A DNA stretch of 64,000 bases, taken from positions 1 to 64,000 of the forward strand of contig NZ_JAJISB010000041.1 of assembly GCF_021245735.1 (NCBI RefSeq). Reading direction: 5' to 3'. The notes under the pieces were generated by a model. The model did not search any database and was not told the origin of the DNA. It worked only from the letters and a program-made list of their open reading frames with translations. Source of the stretch: Brevibacillus daliensis. Its GTDB lineage: Bacteria; Bacillota; Bacilli; Brevibacillales; Brevibacillaceae. The translations under genes and the position numbers were made by a program. Shown here piece by piece: positions 9,946-19,088 of the stretch; the stretch's first letter is position 1; every line of letters starts with the position of its first letter.

Positions 9946-10665
9946 ATGATTGTAAAAGCATTGCCAAACTTGCTGACGCTTGGCAATCTGTTTCTGGGCA
10001 TAGTTGCAATGGTTTTGGCGTTTAGTGACATGGTTGACCTTGCAGCGATTACGGTAATTGTTGCAATGCTGCTAGATGGTTTGGATGGGCGAGTAGCTCG
10101 CATGCTGAACGCACAAAGTGAATTTGGTAAAGAATTGGACTCATTATCAGATGTTATATCTTTCGGAGTTGCACCTGCATTTATCATGTACGTAGTAGCA
10201 TTACAAGAAATGAGCTTCTTGGGGATCCTCATTACAGGGATGTTCCCGATCTGTGGAGCGCTTCGTCTAGCGCGATTTAATGTTCAGGCTGGAGTACCCG
10301 GCTATTTCATCGGTCTGCCTATTACGGCAGCAGGTGGTGTACTAGCAACATTAGCTTTGTTCCATGAGGTATTCCCGACTATTGTTCTTAGTTTATGTAT
10401 GCTGATGCTGGCTTATCTAATGGTATCAAAAGTGAAGTATCCGAACTTCAAAAAAGTAGGGATTCCGAAATCAGCTTACTGGATTATTCCAATTATAGTA
10501 GTTGGCGCTATCATCATTGCTGTACTGTTCCCAAGTATGATCTCTAAGCTGGTGTTTGTACCACTAGCTCTCTATGCACTATATGGGATAAAAAAAAACG
10601 TTGAATATTATATAAGAAAATCAAAAAAGAAAGATGTTCCAGAAGAAGAGCACCACACCATGTAA
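9946..10665 (+). CDS. pssA: CDP-diacylglycerol-serine O-phosphatidyltransferase
   Basis: A 239-residue integral membrane enzyme that makes phosphatidylserine, the precursor of phosphatidylethanolamine. The CDP-alcohol phosphotransferase signature D-G-x2-A-R-x8-G-x3-D-x3-D is complete in the stretch running from DGLDGRVAR to GKELDSLSD. Several hydrophobic segments surround it, with a basic C-terminal tail (KSKKKD). The start follows ACGGAGGTAG. No decarboxylase (psd) lies next to it, unlike some Bacillus species. A copy of the dispersed repeat and a strong terminator follow. Confidence 0.93.
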   Translation: MIVKALPNLLTLGNLFLGIVAMVLAFSDMVDLAAITVIVAMLLDGLDGRVARMLNAQSEFGKELDSLSDVISFGVAPAFIMYVVALQEMSFLGILITGMFPICGALRLARFNVQAGVPGYFIGLPITAAGGVLATLALFHEVFPTIVLSLCMLMLAYLMVSKVKYPNFKKVGIPKSAYWIIPIIVVGAIIIAVLFPSMISKLVFVPLALYALYGIKKNVEYYIRKSKKKDVPEEEHHTM

Positions 10666-10679
10666 ACATGCTTGGCTTG

Positions 10680-10803
10680 TAGTGACTGATAAGAAAAATT
10701 TCTATCGAAGTTTTTTGAAGAAGCTGGTTCTTCATTAGCAGATGTTTTTCTTGCGTATAAGAAAGTGAAGCCCAGAAGTTTACACTTTACTTATACAGGT
10801 AAA
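10680..10803 (+). repeat. Dispersed intergenic repeat, copy B (after pssA)
   Basis: This matches 2868-2998 at roughly four-fifths of positions, with a one-base deletion (TTTTTTGAAG against TCCTTTCGAAG). The frame that is open in copy A is broken here. It lies between the pssA stop and that gene's terminator. With the terminator it fills most of the gene-free stretch 10666-10983. Confidence 0.75.
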
Positions 10804-10848
10804 AAACCTCCGATCTCACTGTAAATGAGAGATTGGAGGTTTTTTTTA
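10801..10848 (+). terminator. Strong Rho-independent terminator after pssA
   Basis: AAAAAACCTCC (10801-10811) pairs with GGAGGTTTTTT (10835 on), with an inner ATCTC/GAGAG-type stem, followed by a run of eight Ts. The A-rich left arm means it could also stop minus-strand transcripts, including those of the gene at 10984-11379. The remaining bases to 10983 show nothing recognisable. Confidence 0.92.
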
Positions 10849-10983
10849 TGCAAATAGTATTTGTTACTATCTGTTGGGGAGTAGTAATTCAAAAATAAAT
10901 GTCACTACTTTGAACCACAATCACCTGAAACTTTCATTGCTTATTGTACGTAGTACTAATAGATATGGCACGTGTCATTTTAG

Positions 10984-11379
10984 TTACGAGAGGTTAAAAA
11001 CACCAAGGGTTTGCAAACGGTCGGCTTCATCTTTTACTACTTGAGATAGAGAGATGTCAGTTACATTACATAAAGCTGCGAGATAAAACAGATTTTTACC
11101 TAGCTCTGCTGTAAGAATTTCGCGACAAGGTTCACATAGGTGTCCAGAAAAGTGAGTGTCAAGATGTGGTTGATTCTCATGGAGTGAGCTGGCCGGATCA
11201 TACGTCTGCTTGTGAGCAGTGATTTCGACACAACCACATTCGGTTACTGCTTTGGTTAGTGCGCGGTTGGTACGTGCCGTAGCTTCCTGATTTTTTGACA
11301 TAATATCAAGCACGCTTCTATGTCGAATCAGCAGTTGTGATACTTGAGTCTGAAACTCATCAAGAGCATGTTTTGACAT
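10984..11379 (-). CDS. Small protein of unknown function, CGC motif, MazG-like helical C-terminus
   Basis: A 131-residue soluble protein, not recognised with confidence. The first part is helical and polar (HALDEFQTQVSQLLIRHRS). The middle has TECGCVEI and a second Cys pair in HLCEPCREI. The C-terminus (LGKNLFYLAALCNVTDISL) resembles the last helices of MazG-type nucleotide pyrophosphohydrolases, but the catalytic EExxE region is not evident. The start is supported by AGAGGTGA 6 bases upstream on the minus strand. It is the only minus-strand gene in the left half of the window and is transcribed towards the pssA terminator. Confidence 0.75.
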   Translation of the reverse strand: MSKHALDEFQTQVSQLLIRHRSVLDIMSKNQEATARTNRALTKAVTECGCVEITAHKQTYDPASSLHENQPHLDTHFSGHLCEPCREILTAELGKNLFYLAALCNVTDISLSQVVKDEADRLQTLGVFNLS

Positions 11380-11523
11380 TGAAATTCACCTCTATTCTGG
11401 GATGAAGGCTGAGTCAGAAAATTCAATCCTCTGTTTATGGTTATTATAAGAAGACCTTATTCTTCATGTCAAACAGATTCGTTACATTCTAGAATTATTT
11501 CAAGGTAGCATCTATTTATCATA

Positions 11524-11594
11524 TTGACTGCTTGGACCAAATTGTGTTAAAATTTCCGACCAATTTGACACCTAAAAAATTATTTTGTTATAGT
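11524..11594 (+). promoter_or_regulatory. Two tandem SigA-type promoters before yacL
   Basis: Promoter 1: TTGACT (11524-11529), an 18-base spacer and TAAAAT (11548-11553). Promoter 2: perfect TTGACA (11565-11570), an 18-base spacer and TATAGT (11589-11594). They lie in the 314-base gap between the minus-strand gene and yacL (11380-11693) and would start transcripts about 100 and 140 bases before yacL. No other element was recognised in the gap. Confidence 0.65.
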
Positions 11595-11693
11595 GAGGGA
11601 TAAGTAACATGAATAATTTCAATCTGCTAATCTGCGGGGGATCAGGTTTTATTGCCAGATCTTCTGTCTATATTAATAAGAGGAGGTGACCCT

Positions 11694-12785
11694 ATGTTAA
11701 AGCGTATTTGCAAATTCTTTATTGTCATTTTGGGTGGTGGACTTGGATATCAATTTGGACCAGCCTTTTTTGCCTTTTTACACGAATTGCTCAATTTTGG
11801 ATCGGTTCCACAGTCTGCTTACATCGGGGCTGCAATAGGAGCTTTTCTGTTTTACTTCTTGTCTAATATTGTGGTTGATTCACTGGTAAATGTACTTCGT
11901 TGGGCGGAAGAAAGACTGCTTAACCTGCCTATCACGGATGTCATGTTCGGAGCTTTAGGGCTGATTATTGGACTCATAGTTGCATTTTTATTATACCTTC
12001 CCATGAATAGTATTCCGATTCCGGTTCTGAATGATCTTCTACCACTGTTTGTATCTGGTCTGCTAGGATATATGGGGTTTCAGGTTGGTTTCCGCAAAAG
12101 GGATGAGATTATGTCCCTCTTTTCCATTGGTCGAAAAGAAAAGGCCAAAAAAGAAACTGGTGGCATTGGGGCTAATGTAGAGCATAAGATCCTTGATACG
12201 AGTGTTATTATCGATGGACGTATTGCTGATATTTGTCGCACTGGTTTTATTGAAGGGGCACTGGTTATTCCGGGCTTTGTTCTGGAAGAACTTCAACATA
12301 TTGCGGACTCTTCTGATGTGTTAAAACGTAACCGTGGACGCAGAGGATTAGATATTTTGAACAGTATTCAAAAAGAGTTGAAAGTAAATGTGCAAATCTA
12401 TGAAGGCGATTTTGAGGATATTGCCGAAGTGGATAGTAAACTAATTAAACTGGCTAAGGTTCTTAACGGAAAAGTAGTTACGAATGACTTTAACCTGAAT
12501 AAGGTTTGCGAGTTACAAGGAGTTTCTGTTTTAAACATTAATGACTTGGCAAATGCCGTAAAACCTGTAGTATTACCAGGGGAAGAATTACATGTTCAAG
12601 TGATTAAAGATGGAAAAGAATACGGACAGGGCGTAGCCTATTTAGATGATGGTACCATGATCGTAGTTGAAGGCGGTCGCGATTTTATTGGTCTAGACAT
12701 AGATGTTCTGGTAACCAGTGTATTGCAGACGTCTGCTGGTCGAATGATTTTTGCTAAACCGAAAATGCTAGAAAAGGCATTGTAG
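11694..12785 (+). CDS. yacL: YacL-type membrane protein with PIN and TRAM domains
   Basis: A 363-residue protein. Four predicted membrane segments fill residues 1-145. A PIN nuclease-like domain follows (ILDTSVIIDGRIADI, then VLEELQHIAD and TNDFNLNKVC, with the acidic residues of the active site). A C-terminal TRAM RNA-binding domain comes last (GEELHVQVIKDGKEYGQGVAYL). Probably a membrane-anchored RNase or RNA-binding protein; the substrate is unknown. The start at 11694 has GAGGAGGTGA upstream; the longer frame from 11652 lacks a site. It precedes ispD, as in other Bacilli. Confidence 0.92.
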   Translation: MLKRICKFFIVILGGGLGYQFGPAFFAFLHELLNFGSVPQSAYIGAAIGAFLFYFLSNIVVDSLVNVLRWAEERLLNLPITDVMFGALGLIIGLIVAFLLYLPMNSIPIPVLNDLLPLFVSGLLGYMGFQVGFRKRDEIMSLFSIGRKEKAKKETGGIGANVEHKILDTSVIIDGRIADICRTGFIEGALVIPGFVLEELQHIADSSDVLKRNRGRRGLDILNSIQKELKVNVQIYEGDFEDIAEVDSKLIKLAKVLNGKVVTNDFNLNKVCELQGVSVLNINDLANAVKPVVLPGEELHVQVIKDGKEYGQGVAYLDDGTMIVVEGGRDFIGLDIDVLVTSVLQTSAGRMIFAKPKMLEKAL

Positions 12786-12816
12786 ATGTATTGATTAGAT
12801 GATGGAGAGGGTATGT

Positions 12817-13518
12817 GTGGAAACAAGCGTGGTGATCGTAGCCGCCGGGTCTGGCAAGCGCATGGGGGCAGGTAAGAACAAGGTTTGGTTATCTTTGCAA
12901 CACAAGCCGATTTTTCAACACACCGTTGAAGTGTTTGCCAATCATCCGGGGATTGCGGAGATAGTTCTGGTTATTAACGAACAGGATTATCAAGAAATGG
13001 AAAAATGGTGTAAACGCATGCCTCACTCTATAATCTTGGAAATTGGAGGAGCAGAGCGTCAAGACAGCGTCCGCAACGGACTACATGCTTTGTCAGACAG
13101 TTGTACACATGTGCTGATTCACGATGCAGCTAGACCTTTTATTACACATGAACAGATAACAAATATCATAGAAAAAGTGAAGGATCAGCAGGCAGTCGTT
13201 ATGGCAGTTCCCGTGAAGGATACCATTAAGGTTGTGGGTCCTGACGGAATTGTAAAAGCGACGCCTGCACGAGAGAGCTTGTGGGCTGTACAAACGCCAC
13301 AAGCTTTTCCGCTTTCACTTGTAAAAGATGCGCATCGCTATGCTCAGGAACACAACAAGACGGGTACAGATGATGCGATGCTTGTTGAGATGCTGGGGCA
13401 TGCTGTATCAATCGTGGATGGAAGCTATGAAAATATTAAGATAACAACGCCAGATGATTTGTGGTTGGGAGAAGAGATCATGAAGAGGCGGTTGGAGGAA
13501 AGGAAACGGAAGCGATGA
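12817..13518 (+). CDS. ispD: IspD, MEP cytidylyltransferase
   Basis: A 233-residue enzyme of the non-mevalonate isoprenoid pathway that makes CDP-methylerythritol from MEP and CTP. The nucleotide-binding signature is [17 protein letters not shown] at the N-terminus. Others are [16 protein letters not shown], and ITTPDDL near the end. The start is taken as GTG 12817, with GGAGAGGG 6 bases upstream; tandem ATGs at 12799 and 12802 lie before that site and are less likely. It overlaps ispF by an ATGA junction. Confidence 0.92.
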   Translation: METSVVIVAAGSGKRMGAGKNKVWLSLQHKPIFQHTVEVFANHPGIAEIVLVINEQDYQEMEKWCKRMPHSIILEIGGAERQDSVRNGLHALSDSCTHVLIHDAARPFITHEQITNIIEKVKDQQAVVMAVPVKDTIKVVGPDGIVKATPARESLWAVQTPQAFPLSLVKDAHRYAQEHNKTGTDDAMLVEMLGHAVSIVDGSYENIKITTPDDLWLGEEIMKRRLEERKRKR

Positions 13519-13988
13519 GAATTGGACAAGGGTTCGATGTACATCAGCTTGTAGAAGGACGACCGTGTATCATTGGTGGGGTAACAATTCCGTACGAAAA
13601 GGGATTGTTAGGTCACTCTGATGCCGATGTACTTTTGCATACAATCACTGATGCGCTCCTTGGAGCAATTGGAGAGGGAGATATCGGACGTCATTTTCCT
13701 GATACGGATTCTAATTTTAAGGATGCAGATAGTTTAGAATTAATGCTTCATGTCTGGAAGTTAGTAAAAGAGCGGGGGTATCGATTGGGGAATTTGGATG
13801 CCACCCTTATTGCCCAAGCGCCAAAAATGGCACCGTATATTCCGCAGATGCGAGAAGTGATTAGTAACGCGCTTGATGCTGACTTAAGCCAGGTGAATAT
13901 TAAAGCAACGACAACGGAGAAGTTAGGCTTTACAGGACGTGGAGAAGGCATTGCCTCACAGGCTGTCTGTCTGCTTGTCAATGTATAA
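13515..13988 (+). CDS. ispF: IspF, MEcPP synthase
   Basis: A 157-residue enzyme that cyclises CDP-methylerythritol phosphate to ME-cPP. Metal ligands are visible in GQGFDVHQL (Asp and His) and [12 protein letters not shown]. The substrate loop [11 protein letters not shown] and the C-terminal [17 protein letters not shown] are present. The start codon overlaps the ispD stop (ATGA), showing translational coupling of consecutive or near-consecutive pathway steps. Confidence 0.95.
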   Translation: MRIGQGFDVHQLVEGRPCIIGGVTIPYEKGLLGHSDADVLLHTITDALLGAIGEGDIGRHFPDTDSNFKDADSLELMLHVWKLVKERGYRLGNLDATLIAQAPKMAPYIPQMREVISNALDADLSQVNIKATTTEKLGFTGRGEGIASQAVCLLVNV

Positions 13989-14036
13989 GTCTAGTAGTAT
14001 CATTACAGGGAAGAGAAGGATAAGGATGGTGTCACC

Positions 14037-15503
14037 ATGACAAGGGAAATTCGCTTGCGCTACGCTCCAAGTCCAACTGGACACTTACATATTGGGGGAG
14101 CCCGCACAGCGCTTTTTAATTATTTGTATGCACGTCGTTTAGGCGGCAAGTTTATCGTTCGTATTGAGGATACAGACCAGACTCGTAATGTTGAGAATGC
14201 AGCTGAAAGCCAAATGGAAAACCTCAAATGGTTAGGTGTAGAGTGGGACGAAGGCGATGATATCGGCGGTCCTTATGGTCCTTATCGTTGTATGGATCGA
14301 CTAGACATTTATCATCAATATATGAATCAGCTTCTTGAAGAAGGAAAAGCATACTACTGCTACGCTACCAAGGATGAGTTGGATACGGAGCGTGAAGAGC
14401 AAATTGCTCGTGGCGAAACCCCTCGTATTGACGAGAAGCATCGCCATGCTACACCAGAACAGAAAGAAGCTTTTGAAAAAGAAGGACGTAAACCATCCGT
14501 TCATTTCATTGTTCCTGAGGATCGCTCTTATACCGTGCATGACTTGATACGTGGAGAAGTAACCTTTGAAACAAAGGAAATGGGTGGGGACTTTGTTATC
14601 TGTCGTCCTGACGGAATTCCTACTTATAACTTTGCTGTAGTTATTGACGATTATCTGATGAAAATCAGTCATGTTGTGCGTGGAGAAGAACATCTATCCA
14701 ACACACCACGTCAATTGATGATTTATGAAGCATTTGGCTGGGAAGTACCTGAGTTTGCCCATCTGGCTCTTATTTTGAATCAGGATGGCAAAAAAATGAG
14801 TAAGCGCGATGAGAGTATCATACAATTCATCGAACAATACCGTGAAATGGGTTATTTGCCGGAAGCAATTGTTAACTTCCTAGTTCTTCTTGGTTGGTCT
14901 CCAGGAGGAGAGCAGGAGATTTTCACGCTTTCTGAACTAGAGAAACTGTTCAGCTTTGATCGTGTAAATAAATCGCCTGCTGTTTTTGATAGCACAAAAA
15001 TGAACTGGATGAACAACCACTATCTGAAATCTAGACCTGTGGATGAGATTATGGAAATGTGCATCCCTCCTTTAAAAGAAGCAGACTTCCTGGAAGCTGA
15101 GCTTACTCCTGAACGCAAAGAATGGGTGAAGCAACTAGTTGCGCTATATCAGGAACAAATGTCCTATTGCGCACAGATCGTTCCGCTTTCTGCTCTCTTC
15201 TTCCTAGAAGAGGTGGCATACGAAGAGGATGCTAAGGCTGTGCTGAAAGAGCCACAAGTAAAAGAGGTATTAACCAGTTTTAGACAGCACCTAAATGCAA
15301 GTGCTGAATATACTGTAGAAGCTATTTCCGCTGCGCTAAAAGCTACGCAGAAGGAAACAGGCTGCAAAGGTAAAGCGTTGTTCATGCCTGTACGTGTGGC
15401 GATTACTGGCCAGGCGCACGGTCGTGATTTAGGTCAAACCATTTTCTTGATTGGTCAGGAAAAAGTAGCAAAACGATTGGAACAGGTAATTAAAAGCCTG
15501 TAA
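14037..15503 (+). CDS. gltX: Glutamyl-tRNA synthetase
   Basis: A 488-residue class I synthetase. The HIGH-type motif is YAPSPTGHLHIGGART (residues 8-23) and the KMSKS-type motif is GKKMSKRDES near residue 256. Length and domain order match bacterial GluRS. In Firmicutes without GlnRS it usually charges both tRNA-Glu and tRNA-Gln for later amidation. The start is preceded by AAGGATGGTG. A Cys-type T-box separates it from cysE-cysS, so it is probably regulated apart from those genes. Confidence 0.96.
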   Translation: MTREIRLRYAPSPTGHLHIGGARTALFNYLYARRLGGKFIVRIEDTDQTRNVENAAESQMENLKWLGVEWDEGDDIGGPYGPYRCMDRLDIYHQYMNQLLEEGKAYYCYATKDELDTEREEQIARGETPRIDEKHRHATPEQKEAFEKEGRKPSVHFIVPEDRSYTVHDLIRGEVTFETKEMGGDFVICRPDGIPTYNFAVVIDDYLMKISHVVRGEEHLSNTPRQLMIYEAFGWEVPEFAHLALILNQDGKKMSKRDESIIQFIEQYREMGYLPEAIVNFLVLLGWSPGGEQEIFTLSELEKLFSFDRVNKSPAVFDSTKMNWMNNHYLKSRPVDEIMEMCIPPLKEADFLEAELTPERKEWVKQLVALYQEQMSYCAQIVPLSALFFLEEVAYEEDAKAVLKEPQVKEVLTSFRQHLNASAEYTVEAISAALKATQKETGCKGKALFMPVRVAITGQAHGRDLGQTIFLIGQEKVAKRLEQVIKSL

Positions 15504-15514
15504 GCATATACAAT

Positions 15515-15780
15515 AAGTGCTGGGATCAGGAGAAGTACTAATAAGGGTCATCATCAGAGAGAGCGGGTAAGGTGGAAACCGCTTGTTGACTTTATTGGGA
15601 AATGCACCTGAGAGCAATCCATTGAACATACCAAACTTTTGTTTGTAAGTAGGTGGATCGGGTCCCCTCCGATATTGGGGGTTAAGCGAAATGATGCACG
15701 AGTGCACCATTTAAGCAGAGTGGAACCGCGGTAAACACCGTCTCTGAGCCTATTTAGGCATATGAGACGGTGTTTTTCCT
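15515..15780 (+). promoter_or_regulatory. T-box riboswitch, cysteine type, upstream of cysE-cysS
   Basis: The conserved T-box sequence AGAGTGGAACCGCGG is at 15717-15731 and an AGTA-containing stem I region begins near 15531. The likely specifier is TGC (15603-15605, in GGGAAATGCACCTG), a cysteine codon. The TGGA of the T-box would pair with a tRNA ending UCCA, fitting the U73 of tRNA-Cys. Uncharged tRNA-Cys would stabilise the antiterminator and switch on cysE-cysS. The leader fills most of the gene-free stretch 15504-15855. Confidence 0.92.
15733..15778 (+). terminator. T-box-controlled Rho-independent terminator
   Basis: Perfect 12-bp arms AAACACCGTCTC (15733-15744) and GAGACGGTGTTT (15764-15775) are followed by Ts. 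It directly follows the T-box sequence and competes with the antiterminator. Confidence 0.92.
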
Positions 15781-15855
15781 GTATATGAGCGAATAAGATT
15801 TGAAGTGGACACCATAGAGGCTATCGTATTGCTGTGAAAAGAGAGGAGGCGTACC

Positions 15856-16536
15856 ATGTTTTCCAAAATGAAAGAAGATATTAAAGTTGTTTTTGAAAGG
15901 GACCCTGCCGCTCGCAGTACGTTAGAAGTAGTATTAACGTATGCTGGCTTACATGCGATCTGGGGTCATCGATTTTCACACTTTTTATGGAAACGAAATT
16001 GGAAAACATTAGCGAGAATTGTCTCCCAAACGACACGGTTTTTTACCGGCATCGAGATTCACCCGGGAGCTACCATTGGACGGAGAATGTTTATTGACCA
16101 TGGAGCCGGTGTTGTAATCGGTGAGACCTGTGAAATTGGTGATAATGTAACGATTTATCAGGGGGTAACGCTTGGGGGAACAGGCAAAGAAAAAGGCAAA
16201 CGACATCCTACTATCGGTAATAATGTCATCATCGCTTCTGGTGCTAAGGTTTTAGGTTCTTTTAAAATTGGAGATCATTCCAAAGTAGGTGCAGGTTCCG
16301 TGGTTCTGCAACCTGTACCACCCAATTCTACGGTTGTAGGGATACCTGGTCGGATAAAAATACAGAATGGTAAGAAGGTAGAATGTGATCTGGATCATGT
16401 GAATATGCCAGACCCTATTCATGAGATGATTTGTGAAATGCAAAAAGAAATTCGTTCGTTAAAAACGGAAATCGATATGTTAAAAAAGGAGAAGGACCGT
16501 TATGAGCATACACTTATACAACACAATGACGCGTGA
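15856..16536 (+). CDS. cysE: Serine O-acetyltransferase
   Basis: A 226-residue enzyme that acetylates serine with acetyl-CoA, the first committed step of cysteine synthesis. The N-terminal helical domain ([19 protein letters not shown]) precedes a left-handed beta-helix of hexapeptide repeats (about residues 65-165). That helix contains the active-site stretch [13 protein letters not shown] and GVTLGGTGK. The C-terminal tail is predicted coiled coil ([20 protein letters not shown]). It follows GAGGAGG and lies under the Cys T-box. Its last 35 bases overlap cysS. Confidence 0.95.
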   Translation: MFSKMKEDIKVVFERDPAARSTLEVVLTYAGLHAIWGHRFSHFLWKRNWKTLARIVSQTTRFFTGIEIHPGATIGRRMFIDHGAGVVIGETCEIGDNVTIYQGVTLGGTGKEKGKRHPTIGNNVIIASGAKVLGSFKIGDHSKVGAGSVVLQPVPPNSTVVGIPGRIKIQNGKKVECDLDHVNMPDPIHEMICEMQKEIRSLKTEIDMLKKEKDRYEHTLIQHNDA

Positions 16537-17908
16537 AAAAGAAGAGTTTATACCCCTAGAAGAGGGTAAGGTAAAAATGTATGTTTGCGGTCCAACAGTC
16601 TATAATTATATTCATATAGGTAATGCTCGACCAAGTATCGTTTTTGATACTCTGCGTCGATACCTTGCTTACAGAGGATATAAAGTAACGTTCGTTCAGA
16701 ATATTACTGATGTAGAAGACAAGCTGATTCGTCGGGCTAATGAGGAGAATACAACTGTTACGGAATTGGCAGACCGCTATACCAACGCATATAACGAGGA
16801 TTTAGAAGGCTTGAATGTACTTGCACCTGATATCCAACCTCGTGTTATGAATACTATGCCTGAGATCATTTCCTTTATTGAGGGACTAATTGAAAAAGGC
16901 TTCGCTTATGAAAGTGAAGGGGATGTCTATTTCCGCACGAATCGTTTTGAGGAATACGGAAAGCTTTCTCATCAACCACTAGAAGCCCTGCAAGCAGGTG
17001 CACGCATTGAGATCAGTGCGAAAAAGGAAAATCCACTTGATTTTGCTCTGTGGAAAGCAGCCAAGACTCAAGAGATTTCTTGGGATAGTCCTTGGGGTGC
17101 TGGTCGTCCGGGATGGCACATCGAGTGCTCCGCTATGGCTCTCCGCTTTTTGGGCGAATCGATCGACATTCATGCAGGGGGAACCGATTTAACCTTCCCT
17201 CATCATGAAAATGAAATCGCTCAATCTGAGTGCTATACAAATAAGCCATTTGCCCGCTATTGGATGCATAATGAAATGCTAAATATCGATAACGAAAAAA
17301 TGTCAAAATCACTTGGGAACTTTTTATTAGCTCGTGATCTGATTGGCAAATATACAGGACAGTTAATCCGTTTCTTTATGCTTAGTGGTCATTATCGCAG
17401 TCCGATCAATTTTAGTGAAGATCTTTTGGAACAGGCGGCTAACAGTCTAGAGCGCATTAAGAACGCTTATGTGAACTTGGGGCACCGTCTCTCTACGGCA
17501 AGAGCAGAAGAACCGAATGGAGTTGCTAAGGAACAGGCAGAGCTAATAGAAGAACTGCGTAGCCGCTTTATCAAAGAAATGGATGATGATCTAAACACAG
17601 CAAACGGCATTACTGTTTTGTTCGATGTAGCGAAGGAAGCGAATCTCTATCTACGCAACGCTAATGTTGGAGAGACAGAGGTGAGGGCATACCGTGCACT
17701 GTTAGTAGAGCTGGCAGGTGTACTAGGTCTTATTCTTGAGGAAGAAGCTGAGCTTCTTGATGAAGAGATTGAGAAACTGATTGTAGAGCGAACAGAGTCC
17801 AGAAAGGCACGTAACTTTGCTCGTGCAGACGAGATTCGCGATCAGCTTCAAGCAATGGGAGTTGTTTTGGAAGATACGCCACAAGGAATTCGTTGGCGCC
17901 GAAAATAA
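16502..17908 (+). CDS. cysS: Cysteinyl-tRNA synthetase
   Basis: A 468-residue class I synthetase. The HIGH-type motif is [10 protein letters not shown] (about residues 32-41) and KMSKS lies in [11 protein letters not shown] (about 265). Zinc ligands include Cys28 in VCGPTVY and [10 protein letters not shown]. The start inside cysE is supported by AAGGAGAAGG upstream and by the N-terminus ([12 protein letters not shown]) matching homologues, so the 35-base overlap is real. It shares the Cys T-box with cysE, linking cysteine synthesis and charging. Confidence 0.96.
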   Translation: MSIHLYNTMTREKEEFIPLEEGKVKMYVCGPTVYNYIHIGNARPSIVFDTLRRYLAYRGYKVTFVQNITDVEDKLIRRANEENTTVTELADRYTNAYNEDLEGLNVLAPDIQPRVMNTMPEIISFIEGLIEKGFAYESEGDVYFRTNRFEEYGKLSHQPLEALQAGARIEISAKKENPLDFALWKAAKTQEISWDSPWGAGRPGWHIECSAMALRFLGESIDIHAGGTDLTFPHHENEIAQSECYTNKPFARYWMHNEMLNIDNEKMSKSLGNFLLARDLIGKYTGQLIRFFMLSGHYRSPINFSEDLLEQAANSLERIKNAYVNLGHRLSTARAEEPNGVAKEQAELIEELRSRFIKEMDDDLNTANGITVLFDVAKEANLYLRNANVGETEVRAYRALLVELAGVLGLILEEEAELLDEEIEKLIVERTESRKARNFARADEIRDQLQAMGVVLEDTPQGIRWRRK

Positions 17909-17921
17909 GGAGTACTTAACT

Positions 17922-18335
17922 ATGATAGAAAGAGAATCATTAGCTCGCGATCCCAAAATGAGCAACCCGCTCGTGCTTGCCTTTTTGGGAGACGCGACCT
18001 ACTCTCACTTTGTACGTTACCATTTGATTGCAAAAGGAATGGTCAAGCCTAATCTCTTGCATAAAACAGCAAATCGTTATGTATCTGCTAAAGCACAAGC
18101 CAATATCCTGCTTACCATTATGCCTGAATTAACTGAGGAGGAAATGGTACAGGTAAAGCGAGGGCGTAATGCTAAATCAGGTTCAAGTGCCAAAAATGCA
18201 GATATTATTGATTATCGGCATGCTACAGCGTTTGAGGCGTTGATTGGATATTTATATCTGGAAGGAAAAGAAGAGCGGATGCAAGAGATTATTAACCGCG
18301 CATTCGCCATCGTGGAAGGAGCACAACAAGCATGA
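17922..18335 (+). CDS. mrnC: Mini-ribonuclease III
   Basis: A 137-residue RNase III-fold enzyme without a double-stranded-RNA-binding domain; it matures 23S rRNA. The catalytic signature is LAFLGDATYSHFVR and the second acidic cluster is TAFEALIGYLYLEGK. The start ATG at 17922 follows AAGGAG overlapping the cysS stop. It overlaps rlmB by an ATGA junction, so cysS-mrnC-rlmB-rae1 form one tightly packed unit. Confidence 0.94.
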   Translation: MIERESLARDPKMSNPLVLAFLGDATYSHFVRYHLIAKGMVKPNLLHKTANRYVSAKAQANILLTIMPELTEEEMVQVKRGRNAKSGSSAKNADIIDYRHATAFEALIGYLYLEGKEERMQEIINRAFAIVEGAQQA

Positions 18336-19087
18336 ATGAAGAATGGATTCTGGGCAAAAATCCAGTAATTGAGGCATTGCGCTCAGGTCGTACCATCAAT
18401 AAAATCTGGATGGCGGAAGGCGCGAACAAAAATCAGATGGGTCCCATTTTTAATCTGGCTAAAGAGAATGGGGTCGTTATTACAACAGCAAATCGTAAAA
18501 AGCTGGATCAACTTGTAAATAGCGATAATCATCAAGGGGTAGTTGCTTCTGTAGCTGCTTATGATTATGTAGAAATAGATGATATTTTGGTTAGAGCAGA
18601 AGAACGTAATGAAGTGCCATTTGTTATTATTCTCGACGAATTGGAAGATCCGCATAATTTAGGGTCTATCCTGCGTACCGCAGATGCGGTGGGTGCGCAT
18701 GGTGTTATTATTCCCAAGCGTCGTTCCGTTTCCTTGACTGCAACTGTAGCCAAAGCGTCTGCTGGGGCGATTGAGTATGTACCGGTAGCTCGCGTAACCA
18801 ATATTGTACGAGCTATAGAAGAATTGAAGGAAAAAGGTTTCTGGATTGCAGGAACGGATGCGTCAGGTAAACAAGATTTTCGTGAAGGTGATTATTCCAT
18901 GCCACTAGCCATGGTTATTGGCAGTGAAGGAAAAGGGATGAGCCGTCTCGTGCGGGAAAACTGTGATTTCCTATACCGACTGCCGATGGTAGGACAAGTT
19001 ACCTCCCTTAATGCTTCAGTTGCAGCAGCTATTTTGATGTATGAGGTTTACCGTTTCAGGAGTCCATTAACGCCTCGGGTGAAATGA
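18332..19087 (+). CDS. rlmB: RlmB, 23S rRNA Gm2251 2'-O-methyltransferase
   Basis: A 251-residue SpoU/TrmH-type enzyme. The N-terminal substrate-binding domain (residues 1-75, GKNPVIEALRSGR) precedes the SPOUT knot. Knot motifs are LDELEDPHNLGSILRTADAVG (motif 1), AMVIGSEGKGMSRLV (motif 2) and LPMVGQVTSLNASVAAAILMYE (motif 3). It methylates G2251 in the peptidyl-transferase P-loop. The start overlaps the mrnC stop. Confidence 0.94.
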   Translation: MNEEWILGKNPVIEALRSGRTINKIWMAEGANKNQMGPIFNLAKENGVVITTANRKKLDQLVNSDNHQGVVASVAAYDYVEIDDILVRAEERNEVPFVIILDELEDPHNLGSILRTADAVGAHGVIIPKRRSVSLTATVAKASAGAIEYVPVARVTNIVRAIEELKEKGFWIAGTDASGKQDFREGDYSMPLAMVIGSEGKGMSRLVRENCDFLYRLPMVGQVTSLNASVAAAILMYEVYRFRSPLTPRVK

Positions 19088-19088
19088 G

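Noticed and set aside
16502-16536. 35-base cysE/cysS overlap as an annotation error
   Set aside because: Both the cysE tail and the cysS start look genuine, and AAGGAGAAGG precedes the cysS ATG.
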